64,000 bases of DNA from Noviherbaspirillum sedimenti (GTDB lineage Bacteria > Pseudomonadota > Gammaproteobacteria > Burkholderiales > Burkholderiaceae_D), in NCBI RefSeq assembly GCF_003590835.1, contig NZ_QYUQ01000002.1, forward strand, positions 1-64,000, written 5' to 3'. Of this stretch, positions 9,138 through 18,649 are shown one piece after another. Numbering within the stretch: the first letter of the stretch is position 1; each line of letters starts with the position of its first letter. The notes below the pieces were generated by a model. That model searched no databases, was not told the origin of the DNA, and saw only the letters and a program-made list of their open reading frames with translations. Position numbers and translations under genes: made by a program.

Positions 9138-9188
9138 TGCTCCTCGACCTGGACTCGAACCAGGGCCTGTGGATTTATAGTCTGTGTG
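9138..9188 (-). pseudogene. 3' fragment of tRNA-Asn (candidate att site)
   Basis: On the minus strand this ~51 nt stretch matches the 3' part of the intact tRNA-Asn at 26041-26116, from the anticodon arm to the acceptor end. It includes an identical 21 bp block (9145-9165) covering the T-arm. Similarity stops abruptly at the anticodon arm, and the D-arm and 5' half are missing. Small differences in the anticodon loop and acceptor make it non-functional. Its orientation equals that of the intact gene, so the two form a direct repeat about 17 kb apart. A truncated, decayed tRNA duplicate is the alternative reading. Confidence 0.75.
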
Positions 9189-11111
9189 CCATTTTCAACG
9201 CAGCCATACTTTGAAGCGGGCGATACGTGCATTGCTGCACTTTCTTTAGCGCTAACGACTCTCTAAAAATAAACCTTATTTAAAGGCAAGCAGGAAAGAA
9301 ATTTAATGAAATCTTGGCATCGGCCTTTAACCTTAAGGCTGCGTTTGATACTCATTATATTTTTAGCGGCAATACCTGCTGTCGGCTTGCTTATTTATTC
9401 AAGCATCAATGAGTATGAGAATCGCTGGCAACACGCGAGCGATAATTTGCTCAGTCTTTCTGAACTTGCAGCTACCAGTCAAAGCAAGATTCTTCATGGT
9501 ATCCACAACTTGTTAATTGCGATCAGTAAAATTCCTGTTGTATATAAATTTGAATCGTCGGCATGCGACGCTTACCTCGCAAGCCTTCTTCCTGGTTATG
9601 TGCAATACCAATTTGAATCTTTCTCTGTTTACAATTCTGCCGGGATTCGCGAATGTGGGGCATTACCCTTTGCTTCCGGGCGCATTTCCATTCAAGACCG
9701 CCCTTATTTCCAAACAGCGCTTGCTGAAAGGCGCTTTGTAGTCTCAGGTTTCTTGATCAGCAAACTAACAGGATCGTCGACGATCGCTTTTGTCCTTCCG
9801 ATCATCCGTGACGAACAGGTCACTGGCATAGTGACGTCCACCGCAACACTGGAGACGCTTACTTCAATGGCAAGTGAAATCAAGCTTCCCGTTGGAGCGG
9901 ACTTTAGCATTATTGATCAACAGGGAATCGTGCTAGTGCGACAGCCCTATAACCCTGACATCCTTGGTAAGCCGATATCGCGGGACATAATTGCCAAAAG
10001 CTTGAATGGCGCCATACCAAGGTTGATTGAAAGCACAGGAGATGACGGCGTAGAGCGCTTGTACTCAATAGCGCCTGTTCTCTATGAAGGACATCCGATA
10101 TTTCATGTGATCATTGGACTAGACAAGGACAGACTTATTTCAGAAGCAAAGAAGTCTCTCGTTTTCAATCTCACTGCCGTCCTTTCCATTATCGGCCTGG
10201 TATTTTTAGGAACCTGGCTGCTCAGTAAAAAGCTCGTGATTACGCCAGCCTCCCAACTTATCCGTGCGGCGCAACAAGTCGGCGGAGGAAATCTGAAGAC
10301 ACGGACAAACATAGACTATGGCACCGGCGAGATAGGGCAACTTGCCCGTCAATTCGATGAAATGACGACTGCTTTGGAACAACGAGAGCAAGAATTCGAG
10401 GCGGCCTATCAACGTGCAGAGTATTTGGCCCTTCATGACGAGTTGACGCGCTTACCGAACAGACGAGCTCTTGGGAAAAAGTTAAGTGGATATCTTGATG
10501 AAGCCAAGAATACTGGCACTCAAGTTGCGGTTCTATTTTTCGACCTTGACCGCTTTAGGGTAATTAACGACTCGTTAGGCCACTTCTTTGGCGATCAGTT
10601 ATTGATTGCGGCGGCCGAGAGGCTGGTCAAGTGTTTAAGGCAGAATGACGTGGTCGCGCGGTTTGGAGGAGACGAGTATGTGGCTGTTCTCCCCGGACTT
10701 AAAACAAGCACCGAAGCATCGAGATTGGCGAAGGTCGCAGTCACATGCCTTTCCGAACCCTATGTTATTCAAACCGAACGGATCAATACCAGTGCAAGTG
10801 TCGGCATAAGCATTTACCCGACTGATAGCACTGACTCCGCCACGCTGATTAAATATGCCGAAGTTGCGATGCGGCGTGTAAAGGAATCGCATTCCAAGTA
10901 TCAATTCTTCTCTAAAGAGATGAATACCGAAGCAGTACAAAGGCTTGCATTGGAAAATGAGCTGCGGCGCGCCCTGGAGCAAGGAGAGCTGGCACTTTTT
11001 TATCAGCCGCAAGTTCGTTTAAAAGACAATCGCGTCAGTGGGGCAGAGGCGCTCATTCGCTGGCATCATCCGACCAAAGGAATAATTGGTCCCGCTGCGT
11101 TTATTCAGCTA

Positions 11112-12249
11112 AGCACGTTATCAAAAGTTTTTTGACAAAACTGGTTTCAACCAAAAATTCTCCGACAAGACGCCCGATGTTTGCAATGCTTCCCGATTCG
11201 ACAGGCCACTCAATTGCGCGACAAATGCTTTGACTTGTTCAGTCATCGTGGCGTATTGCCAGTTGACGCAAATGGCGTCCTTGGCTTGCCCCCACAGCGA
11301 CTCCATCGGGTTGAGCTCCGGCGACCGCTTGGGCAGCCAAAGCAACCGAATGCCCAGTCGGCGCGCCAAATCTTGCGAACTTTTGGCGGTATGACTGGTG
11401 TCGCCATCCACCAACATTGTCACATCCCGGCCGCGATAATGCCCATGCACTTCCCGCAAAAATGCCTGGAAGTCTTCCGCTCGCTGGCGGGTTCGCGCCA
11501 AAAACAGTCGATGGCCGCTCACTGGATTCATGCAGCCAAATACCACGCGGCGCTCATTGCGTCCGGAGAGCAGCACTCTGGCCGGCTCGCCTTTTTGCCA
11601 CCACATTGCCCGCAACGGCGGAAACAGCTGCAAATCCGTCTCATCCTCAACCAGCAAGACGCCACGCTTTGGCATTCTTCTCAGAGCGTGCAGAATTTCG
11701 CGTTTTTTTCTCTCGCTCCGGATCCGGAACCAACACGTAGCGTGGTCTCTTCCAAACGTAATCCAACCGTTGCAGGCCGCGGCGCACCGTGGAGGCGGAA
11801 TATTCCTCGCCAAAATTCCGCTTCAACTGGTCCCGCAATAACGGAACGGTCCAGCAATGGGCATGGTAGCCGAACCGCTGAGGCGGCAAGATCAACAACA
11901 CGCGCAAGACGGTGTCGAACGCTTCTCCTGCCTTTGCCGGTCGACCGGTGCGCGGCGCATCAAGCAAATCGCCAGGATCGCCATGCCGGCATGCTCGCTC
12001 AATCCAGTTGTAGACACTCTGCCGACTTACGCCAAGCAATTCTGCAATACTGCTTACCGGCTCGCCACGATCATATTCCAGCACCGCAAGCAGTCGCCGA
12101 AACTGGCGTGCGTCGCTTGTGTGTCGGAGTTGATTGCGCAACCGCCGCCGCTTGCCAGCGGCCAGCTTCATCTCGTTCATGGCAGCTTCCCCGCATCTCA
12201 TCCGAGCCCATGAACTCAGTCTATGTCAAAAAACTTTTGGCAAGGTGCT
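11112..12249 (-). mobile_element. IS630-family insertion sequence (1138 bp)
   Basis: The element is bounded by TA on both sides (11110-11111 and 12250-12251), the IS630 target duplication. Its ends are inverted repeats: AGCACGTTATCAAAAG on the left and, read inward, AGCACCTTGCCAAAAG on the right, both continuing with TTTTTTGACA. It carries one transposase on the minus strand, in two overlapping frames. It sits inside the EAL domain of a GGDEF-EAL gene. The near-identical ends and the restorable target suggest a fairly recent insertion. Confidence 0.93.
11121..12180 (-). CDS. IS630-family transposase in two frames
   Basis: The first frame (start 12180) encodes an N-terminal helix-turn-helix region (SSIAELLGVSRQSVYNW) and runs to 11647. 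The second frame encodes the DDE catalytic part, with VEDETDLQLFPP, MLVDGDTSHTAK and LNPMESLWGQ, and ends at 11121. The frames join at a run of seven A residues (plus-strand T at 11703-11709), where skipping one base gives one protein of about 353 residues. This may be programmed frameshifting or transcript slippage, as in several IS630 members, or an inactivating insertion of one base. Confidence 0.85.
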
Positions 12250-12919
12250 TAGCAGAAGAAGCCGGACTTATTGTACCGATTGGGGAATGGGTCCTGAGGA
12301 CCGCTTGTTTTCAAAATCAAGCATGGCAAGAAGCCGGCATGCGCCCCCTCCGTGTATCAGTTAATGTTTCGGCGACTCAGCTTCAACAAGTTGATTTCTT
12401 AAGTGTTGTAAGAAAGGCTTTAGAAGACAGTAGATTACTTCCAGAATATCTGGAGCTAGAGCTTACGGAAGGAATGCTCTTAAAAGATGTCGATACATTA
12501 TTGAGGCAGTTGAGAGAACTCGGCGTCGCATTATCTGTTGACGATTTTGGAACAGGGTATTCCAGCTTAAGTTATCTCAAACGTTTGCCGATTGAGAAGC
12601 TGAAAATCGATCAGTCCTTTATACAGGATAGCAGTACTGATTCCGATAGCCGTGAGATCATAAAAGCAATTATCAGTTTGGCGAAAGTCTTGAAGCTGAC
12701 AGTCATTGCGGAAGGTGCGGAAACTGAAGACACCTTCCGCTTTTTAAAAAATGTGGGCTGCGACAGTATTCAAGGCTACTTCTACAGCAAACCCGTTTCT
12801 GCCTACGATTTTGTTCGGTATCTTGAGGAAAGCGGAAATTTTCTCTAGACGAGCGCTTGTGTACTCGCGAACCATGCCATTCGGATGAAATCGCGCTGTT
12901 TTTAAACAGGGTATTTTTT

Positions 12920-13153
12920 TCAACCGATACTGATGCGCTTGAGTCGTTGACCGTAAATGCCCCAGACGCAATCAACGCCATCCACTGTGCCGCAGAGCGC
13001 CCAGCCGGTGCCGATCTTCTTGGCGACCACCGGGCTGCCGATTTCAGCTGCCAACCGTTGCGCCCATTGCGTTGCCGAGCCTTGCCCTTTGAAGAGTTCG
13101 TTGCCTTCGAAGATGACCGTCGCGTCAAAAACCGGGGTGGCGAAAAGTGTCAT
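12920..13153 (-). CDS. Small hypothetical protein
   Basis: The 77-residue protein is preceded by an AAAGGAA-type site and lies 14 bp after another small frame on the same strand. I do not recognise a family. It contains a mixed alpha/beta-like sequence with VVAKKIGTGWALCGTVDG near the C-terminus and no signal peptide or membrane segment. It sits between the disrupted GGDEF-EAL gene and the glutaredoxin-like gene inside the putative tRNA-Asn island. Confidence 0.45.
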   Translation of the reverse strand: MTLFATPVFDATVIFEGNELFKGQGSATQWAQRLAAEIGSPVVAKKIGTGWALCGTVDGVDCVWGIYGQRLKRISIG

Positions 13154-13167
13154 TACTGGTAATTCCT

Positions 13168-13386
13168 TTAATTTGGCTTGAATATGTAGGTATAGGCGTG
13201 GCCAGTGAAGCCGTCTGCACGCATGAAAAGCGACGGAATATCATCGCGAGTCGCCCAAGTATACGGCGGGATTGAATTGGCCACCACGGCCATTAACCTG
13301 GTCAGGTTGTTCGCAATGATTGAGCGGTCGCGGAACAAGAGCTTGCACTGAGGCGAAATCGAATTGTTACGGCAATTGAAAATCAC
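13168..13386 (-). CDS. Small hypothetical protein (GTG start)
   Basis: A 72-residue frame starting with GTG at 13386, behind a TAGGAT sequence, runs directly into the 77-residue frame downstream. No domain is recognised. Two cysteines occur in the first third and an aromatic-rich stretch at the C-terminus (GHAYTYIF). The two small frames may form one short operon divergent from the glutaredoxin-like gene, only 32 bp away. Coding status is uncertain. Confidence 0.35.
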   Translation of the reverse strand: MIFNCRNNSISPQCKLLFRDRSIIANNLTRLMAVVANSIPPYTWATRDDIPSLFMRADGFTGHAYTYIFKPN

Positions 13387-13418
13387 GATATCCTAAGCAA
13401 TTCAAACTGCCAGGAACC

Positions 13419-13796
13419 ATGATGAGCCGAAATATCCTCGATGAGGCCCATATCCATCCAGCCATTCGTACAACTATTTCCAATGAAAATGCGGATATTA
13501 TTGCTGAGGTAAAAGCGGCAATTGCATCCAATCCGGTCGTCGTCGTGGGGATGGCTCAAAACCCCTTTCCCAAAAAGGCCCGGACTGCTCTTTCAGCTGC
13601 CAAGCTTCCCTACACCTATCTGGAGTATGGCAGCTATCTCAGTGGCTGGCGGCGTCGCGCTGCACTCAAGATGTGGACCGGATGGTCGACCTTCCCGATG
13701 ATATTTGTTAAGGGAGTATTGATCGGCGGGGCAAGTGATTTGCAACGGCTTATTGCAAGTGGCGAGCTATCCAGTATGCTCAAAGCCGAGTCCTGA
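13419..13796 (+). CDS. Glutaredoxin-like protein lacking cysteine
   Basis: The 125-residue protein has the thioredoxin/glutaredoxin fold pattern: a first strand VVVVGMA at 40-46, the cis-proline TFP at 91-93, and the glutathione-binding-like GGASDL at 103-108. Where glutaredoxins have CPYC or CGFS it has NPFP (48-51), and there is no cysteine in the whole protein. It therefore cannot act by the normal dithiol or monothiol mechanism. A binding or chaperone-like role is possible. It stands alone, followed by a hairpin terminator that faces the opposite strand. Confidence 0.7.
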   Translation: MMSRNILDEAHIHPAIRTTISNENADIIAEVKAAIASNPVVVVGMAQNPFPKKARTALSAAKLPYTYLEYGSYLSGWRRRAALKMWTGWSTFPMIFVKGVLIGGASDLQRLIASGELSSMLKAES

Positions 13797-13849
13797 TATG
13801 TCTCCTTTCGGCATTGCAGGCGATGAAATCCCTGGGCGATGCGGACACA

Positions 13850-13889
13850 AAAAGAAAAACCTCACTAATCCCGAAGGATGGAAGTGAGG
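13850..13889 (-). terminator. Rho-independent terminator (minus strand)
   Basis: On the minus strand, CCTCACT and AGTGAGG form a stem, with an inner ATCC-TTCG-GGAT hairpin, and are followed by GTTTTTCTTTTTG. It is placed to end transcripts coming from the GntR gene and the broken frame downstream of it. Confidence 0.6.
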
Positions 13890-13961
13890 TTATGTGGCAG
13901 AGCAATTACGAGCGGGCCGGTACAGGTACAAGGCGCTTGATTTCATCCAGTGTGGTCAGCC

Positions 13962-14255
13962 TCAAATCAGCATCGACGGATCCTTCTCGATACCGTCAAT
14001 GCGTTCGACAGCGAGAAGCCGGCTTCCCCGCTTGAACATCACCGTCATACGATAGAGGCGGTACATGCCGCGGTCGAATGCCAGCGTCAGGGCAACTTCC
14101 TGGTTGAGGCCCGGGTCGACTCATTCCTTGCGTAGCTGGTACAAAGACTTCACGGGCAGGTAACGCATGTCCTGCGCAAGCTTTACCGAACCGTCCACAG
14201 CAGATGCCAGGAAACGGCCAATGTTGTCCGGCCGGCAAAAACTCGGTCGCACCAT
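13962..14255 (-). pseudogene. Possible small gene broken by an in-frame TGA
   Basis: On the minus strand, a protein-like frame of 44 codons (ending SLYQLRKE) stops at 14121-14123. The same frame then continues for about 52 codons (VDPGLNQEVALTLAFDRG, then MYRLYRMTVMFKRGS) to a stop at 13962. The two halves together read like one ~95-residue soluble protein with a single nonsense change. I do not recognise a family. It lies downstream of the GntR gene on the same strand and ends before a terminator. Coding potential is judged by eye only. Confidence 0.3.
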
Positions 14256-14323
14256 TGCGCCGCCCTGAAAAACGATATGTAGGGTAGGGGGCTCTTTCCA
14301 ATTTAAATTGCAGCGCGACTGAT

Positions 14324-15085
14324 TCAGTCGTCGGACCTCATTACATTCGGATAAGCCTTGTCATGGCTTTCGAGCAGATTGGATGGGATGGCGGAGACGA
14401 ATTCCGCAAATTCCTTGCCGCCGACAGAGATATGTTCAATCGCACGCTCATACGCCGCCGAAGCATCGCCTTGCAGTATGGCTTCGAGAATAAGTCTATG
14501 CTCTTCCACCGATTTAGAGACGCGCCATGGCGCCTGAAATGGATTCTGCCGATATGCCTGGGTGCGACGCCTGATATACAGAATCTGATCCATGAGAAAT
14601 GGATTGTGAGCGCCTAGATATAAAACATTATGAAAGTCCGCATTCAGGCGGGCATAGCCGTTGTGGTCACCATTTTTCAAACACTCGGCGCCGGCGGCAT
14701 GAGCCTGTTTGAGATCGGCACGCTCCTGTTCGGTCATGCGGCGCGCCGCCAGCTTGGCGCAGATACCTTCGAGTTCGGCCAGCACTTCAAACATCGCTAG
14801 CAACTCGCGCACCGACATGCGCGCCACGTAAATTCCCGATCGCGGAATGATTGCCACCATGCCCTGTGCGGCCAGTTGCAGCAGAGCTTCGCGCGCCGGT
14901 GTGCGCGACACGTTGAAACGGCGCGCGATTTCCGCCTCGTTCAAGGAATCTCCTGGTAATAGTGCACCGGAGATAATTTCGTTTTCGATGTTTTTTCGTA
15001 CCAGCTCAGTGGCATTCGGCTTGGACGATTCGGCGACGACGCTTTTGATGTTTGATTTTTCCATGCTGCGTATTTTAACCATCAT
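14324..15085 (-). CDS. GntR-family regulator, FadR/FCD subfamily
   Basis: The 253-residue protein has an N-terminal winged helix (NEAEIARRFNVSRTPAREAL) and a C-terminal helical FCD ligand-binding domain with the usual histidine/asparagine ligands (for example DFHNVLYLGAHN and EEHRLILEAI). It is divergent from the 3-hydroxyisobutyrate-dehydrogenase-like operon. The shared 157 bp gap holds a strong promoter, so it most likely controls that operon in response to an organic-acid intermediate. The ATG at 15064 is an alternative start. Confidence 0.88.
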   Translation of the reverse strand: MMVKIRSMEKSNIKSVVAESSKPNATELVRKNIENEIISGALLPGDSLNEAEIARRFNVSRTPAREALLQLAAQGMVAIIPRSGIYVARMSVRELLAMFEVLAELEGICAKLAARRMTEQERADLKQAHAAGAECLKNGDHNGYARLNADFHNVLYLGAHNPFLMDQILYIRRRTQAYRQNPFQAPWRVSKSVEEHRLILEAILQGDASAAYERAIEHISVGGKEFAEFVSAIPSNLLESHDKAYPNVMRSDD

Positions 15086-15149
15086 TGATTCGAAACGTCC
15101 GGTGGAAGAGCGATTTATTATTCAATCCTTGACATATAAAATAATTTTG

Positions 15150-15177
15150 TTGACATCAATTATATCTGTTTGATAAT
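15150..15177 (+). promoter_or_regulatory. Sigma-70-type promoter of the catabolic operon
   Basis: TTGACA at 15150-15155 and GATAAT at 15172-15177 are separated by 16 bp. They lie about 65 bp before the first gene of the operon and inside an AT-rich gap shared with the divergent GntR gene. A second TTGACA at 15129-15134 is a possible upstream element. The GntR operator is expected here, but I cannot point to a clear palindrome. Confidence 0.55.
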
Positions 15178-15242
15178 CTGATGTGCATTACTTGATTGTA
15201 CTTCGACAAACACTGCAGGATAAATTCATAAAGGATAGAGAC

Positions 15243-16130
15243 ATGGAGCTTGGATTCGTCGGTTTGGGAGCTATGGGGCTGCCAATGGTGCAGCGATTGC
15301 TGGCAGCAAAGCATTCCGTCGTAGTTTTCGACCTGAATCGCGACGCCGTCGCCACCGCCGTGGCGCAAGGCGCAATTGCAGCCGCATCGCCGCTGGAAGT
15401 CGCTTCATTGGTCGAGACGGTATTTGTCAGCCTACCAACTCCAGCAATAGTGCGGAATGTCGTTACCGCCACCGGTGGTCTGATCGACGGTACACGCATC
15501 CGGCACTACATCGACCTTTCCACCACCGGCGGTCAGACAGCGAAAGATATGGCAGAACGCCTCGCCGCGCGCGGTATCGCATCTCTCGATGCGCCCGTCA
15601 GCGGTGGTACCGAAGGTGCAAAAAACGGCACGCTGGCCATCATGATCTCCGGTGAGGAAGCGTTGTTTGAGTCGCTGCGACCTGTATTCGAAGTGATCGG
15701 AAAAAACCTGTTCCACGTTGGCAGAGACATCGGCCAGGCGCAAACCATGAAGCTGATCAACAACCTTTTGGCAGCCACCGCCGTCGCCGCATCCAGTGAA
15801 GCTTTGGTCATGGGCGCCAAGGCAGGACTGAGCGCCGAAACCATGCTGAACGTGATTAATGTCAGCAGCGGCCGCAACATGGCGACAGAAAAATATTTCC
15901 CTGCTGCGGTGCTGACGCGCCGTTTCGATTTCGGTTTCAAAACCGAGCTCATGTACAAGGACGTTCGTTTGTGCGTCGAAGAAGCCGAAGCGCTGGGCGT
16001 GCCAATGTGGATTGCCGGCACCGTCAAACAGGTATGGGGTTTTGCTACCAGTCAGAACGCCGGCAAGGAAGACATGACCGCCATCATCAAATTCACCGAA
16101 GGCTGGGCCGGCGTTGAAGTGAAAAGCTGA
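15243..16130 (+). CDS. 3-hydroxyisobutyrate dehydrogenase / tartronate semialdehyde reductase-like protein
   Basis: This beta-hydroxyacid dehydrogenase of 295 residues uses NAD(P) to oxidise a 3-hydroxy acid or reduce a semialdehyde. The Rossmann motif GLGAMG lies at the N-terminus. The substrate loop DAPVSGGTEGA and the catalytic lysine segment QTMKLINN are present. I chose the ATG at 15243 because AAGGA precedes it and the protein then begins with the nucleotide-binding strand. It is the first gene of the GntR-linked operon. The exact substrate is not known. Confidence 0.88.
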   Translation: MELGFVGLGAMGLPMVQRLLAAKHSVVVFDLNRDAVATAVAQGAIAAASPLEVASLVETVFVSLPTPAIVRNVVTATGGLIDGTRIRHYIDLSTTGGQTAKDMAERLAARGIASLDAPVSGGTEGAKNGTLAIMISGEEALFESLRPVFEVIGKNLFHVGRDIGQAQTMKLINNLLAATAVAASSEALVMGAKAGLSAETMLNVINVSSGRNMATEKYFPAAVLTRRFDFGFKTELMYKDVRLCVEEAEALGVPMWIAGTVKQVWGFATSQNAGKEDMTAIIKFTEGWAGVEVKS

Positions 16131-16240
16131 TCCGGCTAATTCGGTTGTTCGGTAAATCCAGGATTCCCGTATCCCCTGTTTGAGATTGTTAACTATTGCC
16201 GTTCCGGTCCGACCGAACGCACCTGTCGAAAGAGTAAGCA

Positions 16241-17740
16241 ATGAACATGATGGAACTCCACCCCAATCTCGATCCGGCCAAACTGGCCTTGGAATTGTCC
16301 GGTAAGCACCTAATCGACGGCGTATTCTGCGCCGCTGCGAGCGGTCGTAACTTCGATGTCGTCAATCCTGCTACCGGCAAGAAAATTGGCGAAGCCGCTG
16401 ACGGTAACGTGGAAGACGTCGACCGCGCAGTCAAGGCCGCGGTAACTGCGCAACGCGCTTGGGGCAAGGTCAATGCCCGTGATCGAGGAAAAATCCTTAG
16501 CGATGCTGCGCGCAAACTGAGCGATCACGCCGAGGAACTGGCGCTGCTGGTCGCACTGGAATCAGGCAAGGCACTGCGCACAGAATCTCGTCCAGAAGGT
16601 AATGCCACTGCCGACGTTTTCAATTTTTTCGCAGGTTTGGCCTCCGAACTCAAAGGAGAGACCGTGCCGCTCAAGAGCACAGCCCTGACCTATACGGTGC
16701 GCGAGCCGGTCGGAGTCGTGGCGGCAATCATTCCGTGGAATGCACCGATGCTGCTGATGGCTTTCAAGATCGCCCCTGCGCTGGTGGCCGGCAATGCCGT
16801 GGTGGTCAAGTCGGCGGAGGAAACACCGCTGGCCGTACTGCGCGTGATTCAGATCCTCAATGCATTTCTGCCTCCCGGCCTGCTCAGCATTGTCTCCGGC
16901 GATGGCCCTGGATGCGGCGGTCCGCTGGTGGCGCATCCGGCAGTACGTAAAGTGACCTTCACGGGTTCAGTCGAAACCGGCAAGATCATCTATCGTGCCG
17001 CAGCTGAAAAAATCATCAACGTCACGCTCGAACTGGGCGGCAAGAGCGCCATGATTGTCATGGCCGACGCCGATCTCGAACAGGCTGTCGAAGGTGCCGT
17101 GTCCGGCATGCGCTTCACGCGTCAAGGTCAGAGTTGCACGGCGGCCAGCCGCATGTTGGTGCATGCCAGCCTGCACGACGTTTTCGTCGAAAAACTCAAG
17201 GCCAGGGTCAATGCGCTGAAGATGGGCGATCCGCTAGATGAAAAGACTGACATCGGAACCGTGATTTCGCGTCCACAATATGCAAAAATTCTGTCCTACA
17301 TCGCTTCTGGCAAGGCTGAAAAAGGCGCGGTCGCGCACATCTGCGCGGCAATGCCAACTGATTCGAAACTGGCTGAAGGTCTGTTTATCCAGCCCGTCAT
17401 CTTCACGGGCGTGCCGACGACCAGCCGTCTGATTCGCGAAGAAATTTTCGGACCGGTCACTTGCGTGATTCCATTTTCCGACGTCGAAGAAGCCATCCGT
17501 ATTGCCAACGACAGCGATTTCGGACTGGCCGCAACGGTATGGACTAAGGATCTCAAGATTGCACTCAATGCGGCCAATACGCTGGAAGCAGGGCTGGTGC
17601 AAATCAATCAAAATCAGGTCGCAGGTCCGAATATTTCCTACGGCGGCGTCAAGCTATCGGGTGTCGGCAAAGAATTGTCGCTGGAGTCGATGCTGGAACA
17701 CTTTACCCACAAGAAGACGGTCATCGTCAATCTGGAGTGA
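16241..17740 (+). CDS. NAD(P)-dependent aldehyde dehydrogenase
   Basis: The 499-residue protein is a full-length class 3-type ALDH superfamily member. Visible motifs are IPWNAP (cofactor and oxyanion region), FTGSVETG (nucleotide binding), LELGGKSA (general base glutamate) and RQGQSCTAASR (catalytic cysteine). It lies in the operon between the hydroxyacid dehydrogenase and the enoyl-CoA hydratase. It would oxidise an aldehyde produced in the pathway; benzaldehyde-type or semialdehyde substrates are both possible. Confidence 0.9.
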   Translation: MNMMELHPNLDPAKLALELSGKHLIDGVFCAAASGRNFDVVNPATGKKIGEAADGNVEDVDRAVKAAVTAQRAWGKVNARDRGKILSDAARKLSDHAEELALLVALESGKALRTESRPEGNATADVFNFFAGLASELKGETVPLKSTALTYTVREPVGVVAAIIPWNAPMLLMAFKIAPALVAGNAVVVKSAEETPLAVLRVIQILNAFLPPGLLSIVSGDGPGCGGPLVAHPAVRKVTFTGSVETGKIIYRAAAEKIINVTLELGGKSAMIVMADADLEQAVEGAVSGMRFTRQGQSCTAASRMLVHASLHDVFVEKLKARVNALKMGDPLDEKTDIGTVISRPQYAKILSYIASGKAEKGAVAHICAAMPTDSKLAEGLFIQPVIFTGVPTTSRLIREEIFGPVTCVIPFSDVEEAIRIANDSDFGLAATVWTKDLKIALNAANTLEAGLVQINQNQVAGPNISYGGVKLSGVGKELSLESMLEHFTHKKTVIVNLE

Positions 17741-17783
17741 GCGCCGTGGCCAGTTTTCACCGCACCGTTTCGATGAGCGCGCC

Positions 17784-18593
17784 ATGAGCAATGTCGACCA
17801 GCAGGATCCAACTGCCGGCTCGTTGCCGGTACTGAGCATCGCAGGCGCACGCGCCGAGATCCGCCTCAACCGGCCGCGCCAACACAATCGCATCGAGCCG
17901 TGCGACCTCGCCGTCATCGACGGCTATCTCGACCGACTGGCTCAGGACAAGTCACTGCGGCTGGTCGTACTGACCGGCACTGGTGAGAAAACCTTCAGTT
18001 CCGGCTACTCCCTCAACGCGCTCGATGCGAATGCGCCGGGATCGGTGGGTAGACCGGCGATATCGCTAGAAACGGTTATCGACAAACTCGAAGATCTGCC
18101 CCAGCCGACCGTGTGTGCGATGAACGGCAGCATCTACGGCGCGGCAACCGATTTCGCACTGGCTTGCGACTTCCGCATCGGCGTTCGCGGCATAAGCATG
18201 GTGATGCCGGCGGCGAAGATCGGCATTCACTATTACGCGCAAGGCATGCGCCGCTATGTTGAGCGACTCGGTTTGACGACGGCCAAGCGGCTATTCATGA
18301 GCGCAGAAAAGATCGACAGCGATGAAATGCTGCGCATCGGATTTCTCGACGCAGCCGTGGAGCGCGCTGAACTGGCCGCCCGTATCGACGACATGCTGCG
18401 CACTTATGAACACCTCGCACCGAATGCCGTGCAAGGCATGAAGAGAGACCTTAATCTGATCGCACGCGGCCGCTTCGATGCCCAGGAAATGAATCGCAGC
18501 GGCTTCGAACGCAGTCTACTCTCGGCGGATTTGGCCGAAGGCCTGGCGGCCCATGAGGAAAAACGAGCGCCGAAATTTTCGTTGCCCGATTGA
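17784..18593 (+). CDS. Enoyl-CoA hydratase/isomerase family protein
   Basis: The 269-residue crotonase-fold protein contains oxyanion-hole segments (SSGYSLNAL and MNGSIYGAATDFALACD). The usual pair of catalytic glutamates of simple hydratases is not obvious, so the reaction may be a lyase or isomerase step. The frame is open further upstream into the ALDH gene, but the ATG at 17784 is the natural start. It is followed by the CoA ligase gene. A feruloyl-CoA hydratase/lyase-like role is one option given the ligase and ALDH neighbours. Confidence 0.85.
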   Translation: MSNVDQQDPTAGSLPVLSIAGARAEIRLNRPRQHNRIEPCDLAVIDGYLDRLAQDKSLRLVVLTGTGEKTFSSGYSLNALDANAPGSVGRPAISLETVIDKLEDLPQPTVCAMNGSIYGAATDFALACDFRIGVRGISMVMPAAKIGIHYYAQGMRRYVERLGLTTAKRLFMSAEKIDSDEMLRIGFLDAAVERAELAARIDDMLRTYEHLAPNAVQGMKRDLNLIARGRFDAQEMNRSGFERSLLSADLAEGLAAHEEKRAPKFSLPD

Positions 18594-18649
18594 CGGACAT
18601 CCTAACAAACGATGTGCTTCTGCCATTTCCCAATTTTTTCATCGAGCCT

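Larger units (their letters stand above)
9306..12848 (+). pseudogene. GGDEF-EAL sensor protein interrupted by an IS630-type element
   Basis: The 5' part (9306-11111) encodes a membrane segment (about 10-31), a periplasmic Cache-like sensor, a second membrane segment (about 286-306), HAMP, and a GGDEF domain with intact FGGDEY (residues 453-458). It then enters an EAL domain (GAEALIRW). The remaining EAL codons resume at 12252 and run to 12848 (LELELTEGM, VDDFGTGYSS, AEGAET). Removing the element and one TA copy restores a single frame of about 801 codons with FIQLAEEAGLI at the joint. As it stands, the diguanylate cyclase part could still be made, but the phosphodiesterase domain is broken. 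Confidence 0.92.

Noticed and set aside
9138..9188. A functional second tRNA-Asn gene
   Set aside because: The D-arm and 5' acceptor half are missing and the anticodon loop is changed; only a 3' fragment remains.
13996..14301. A 101-residue minus-strand gene in the region downstream of GntR
   Set aside because: Its sequence looks random compared with the neighbouring frame, which reads like a protein with one stop.
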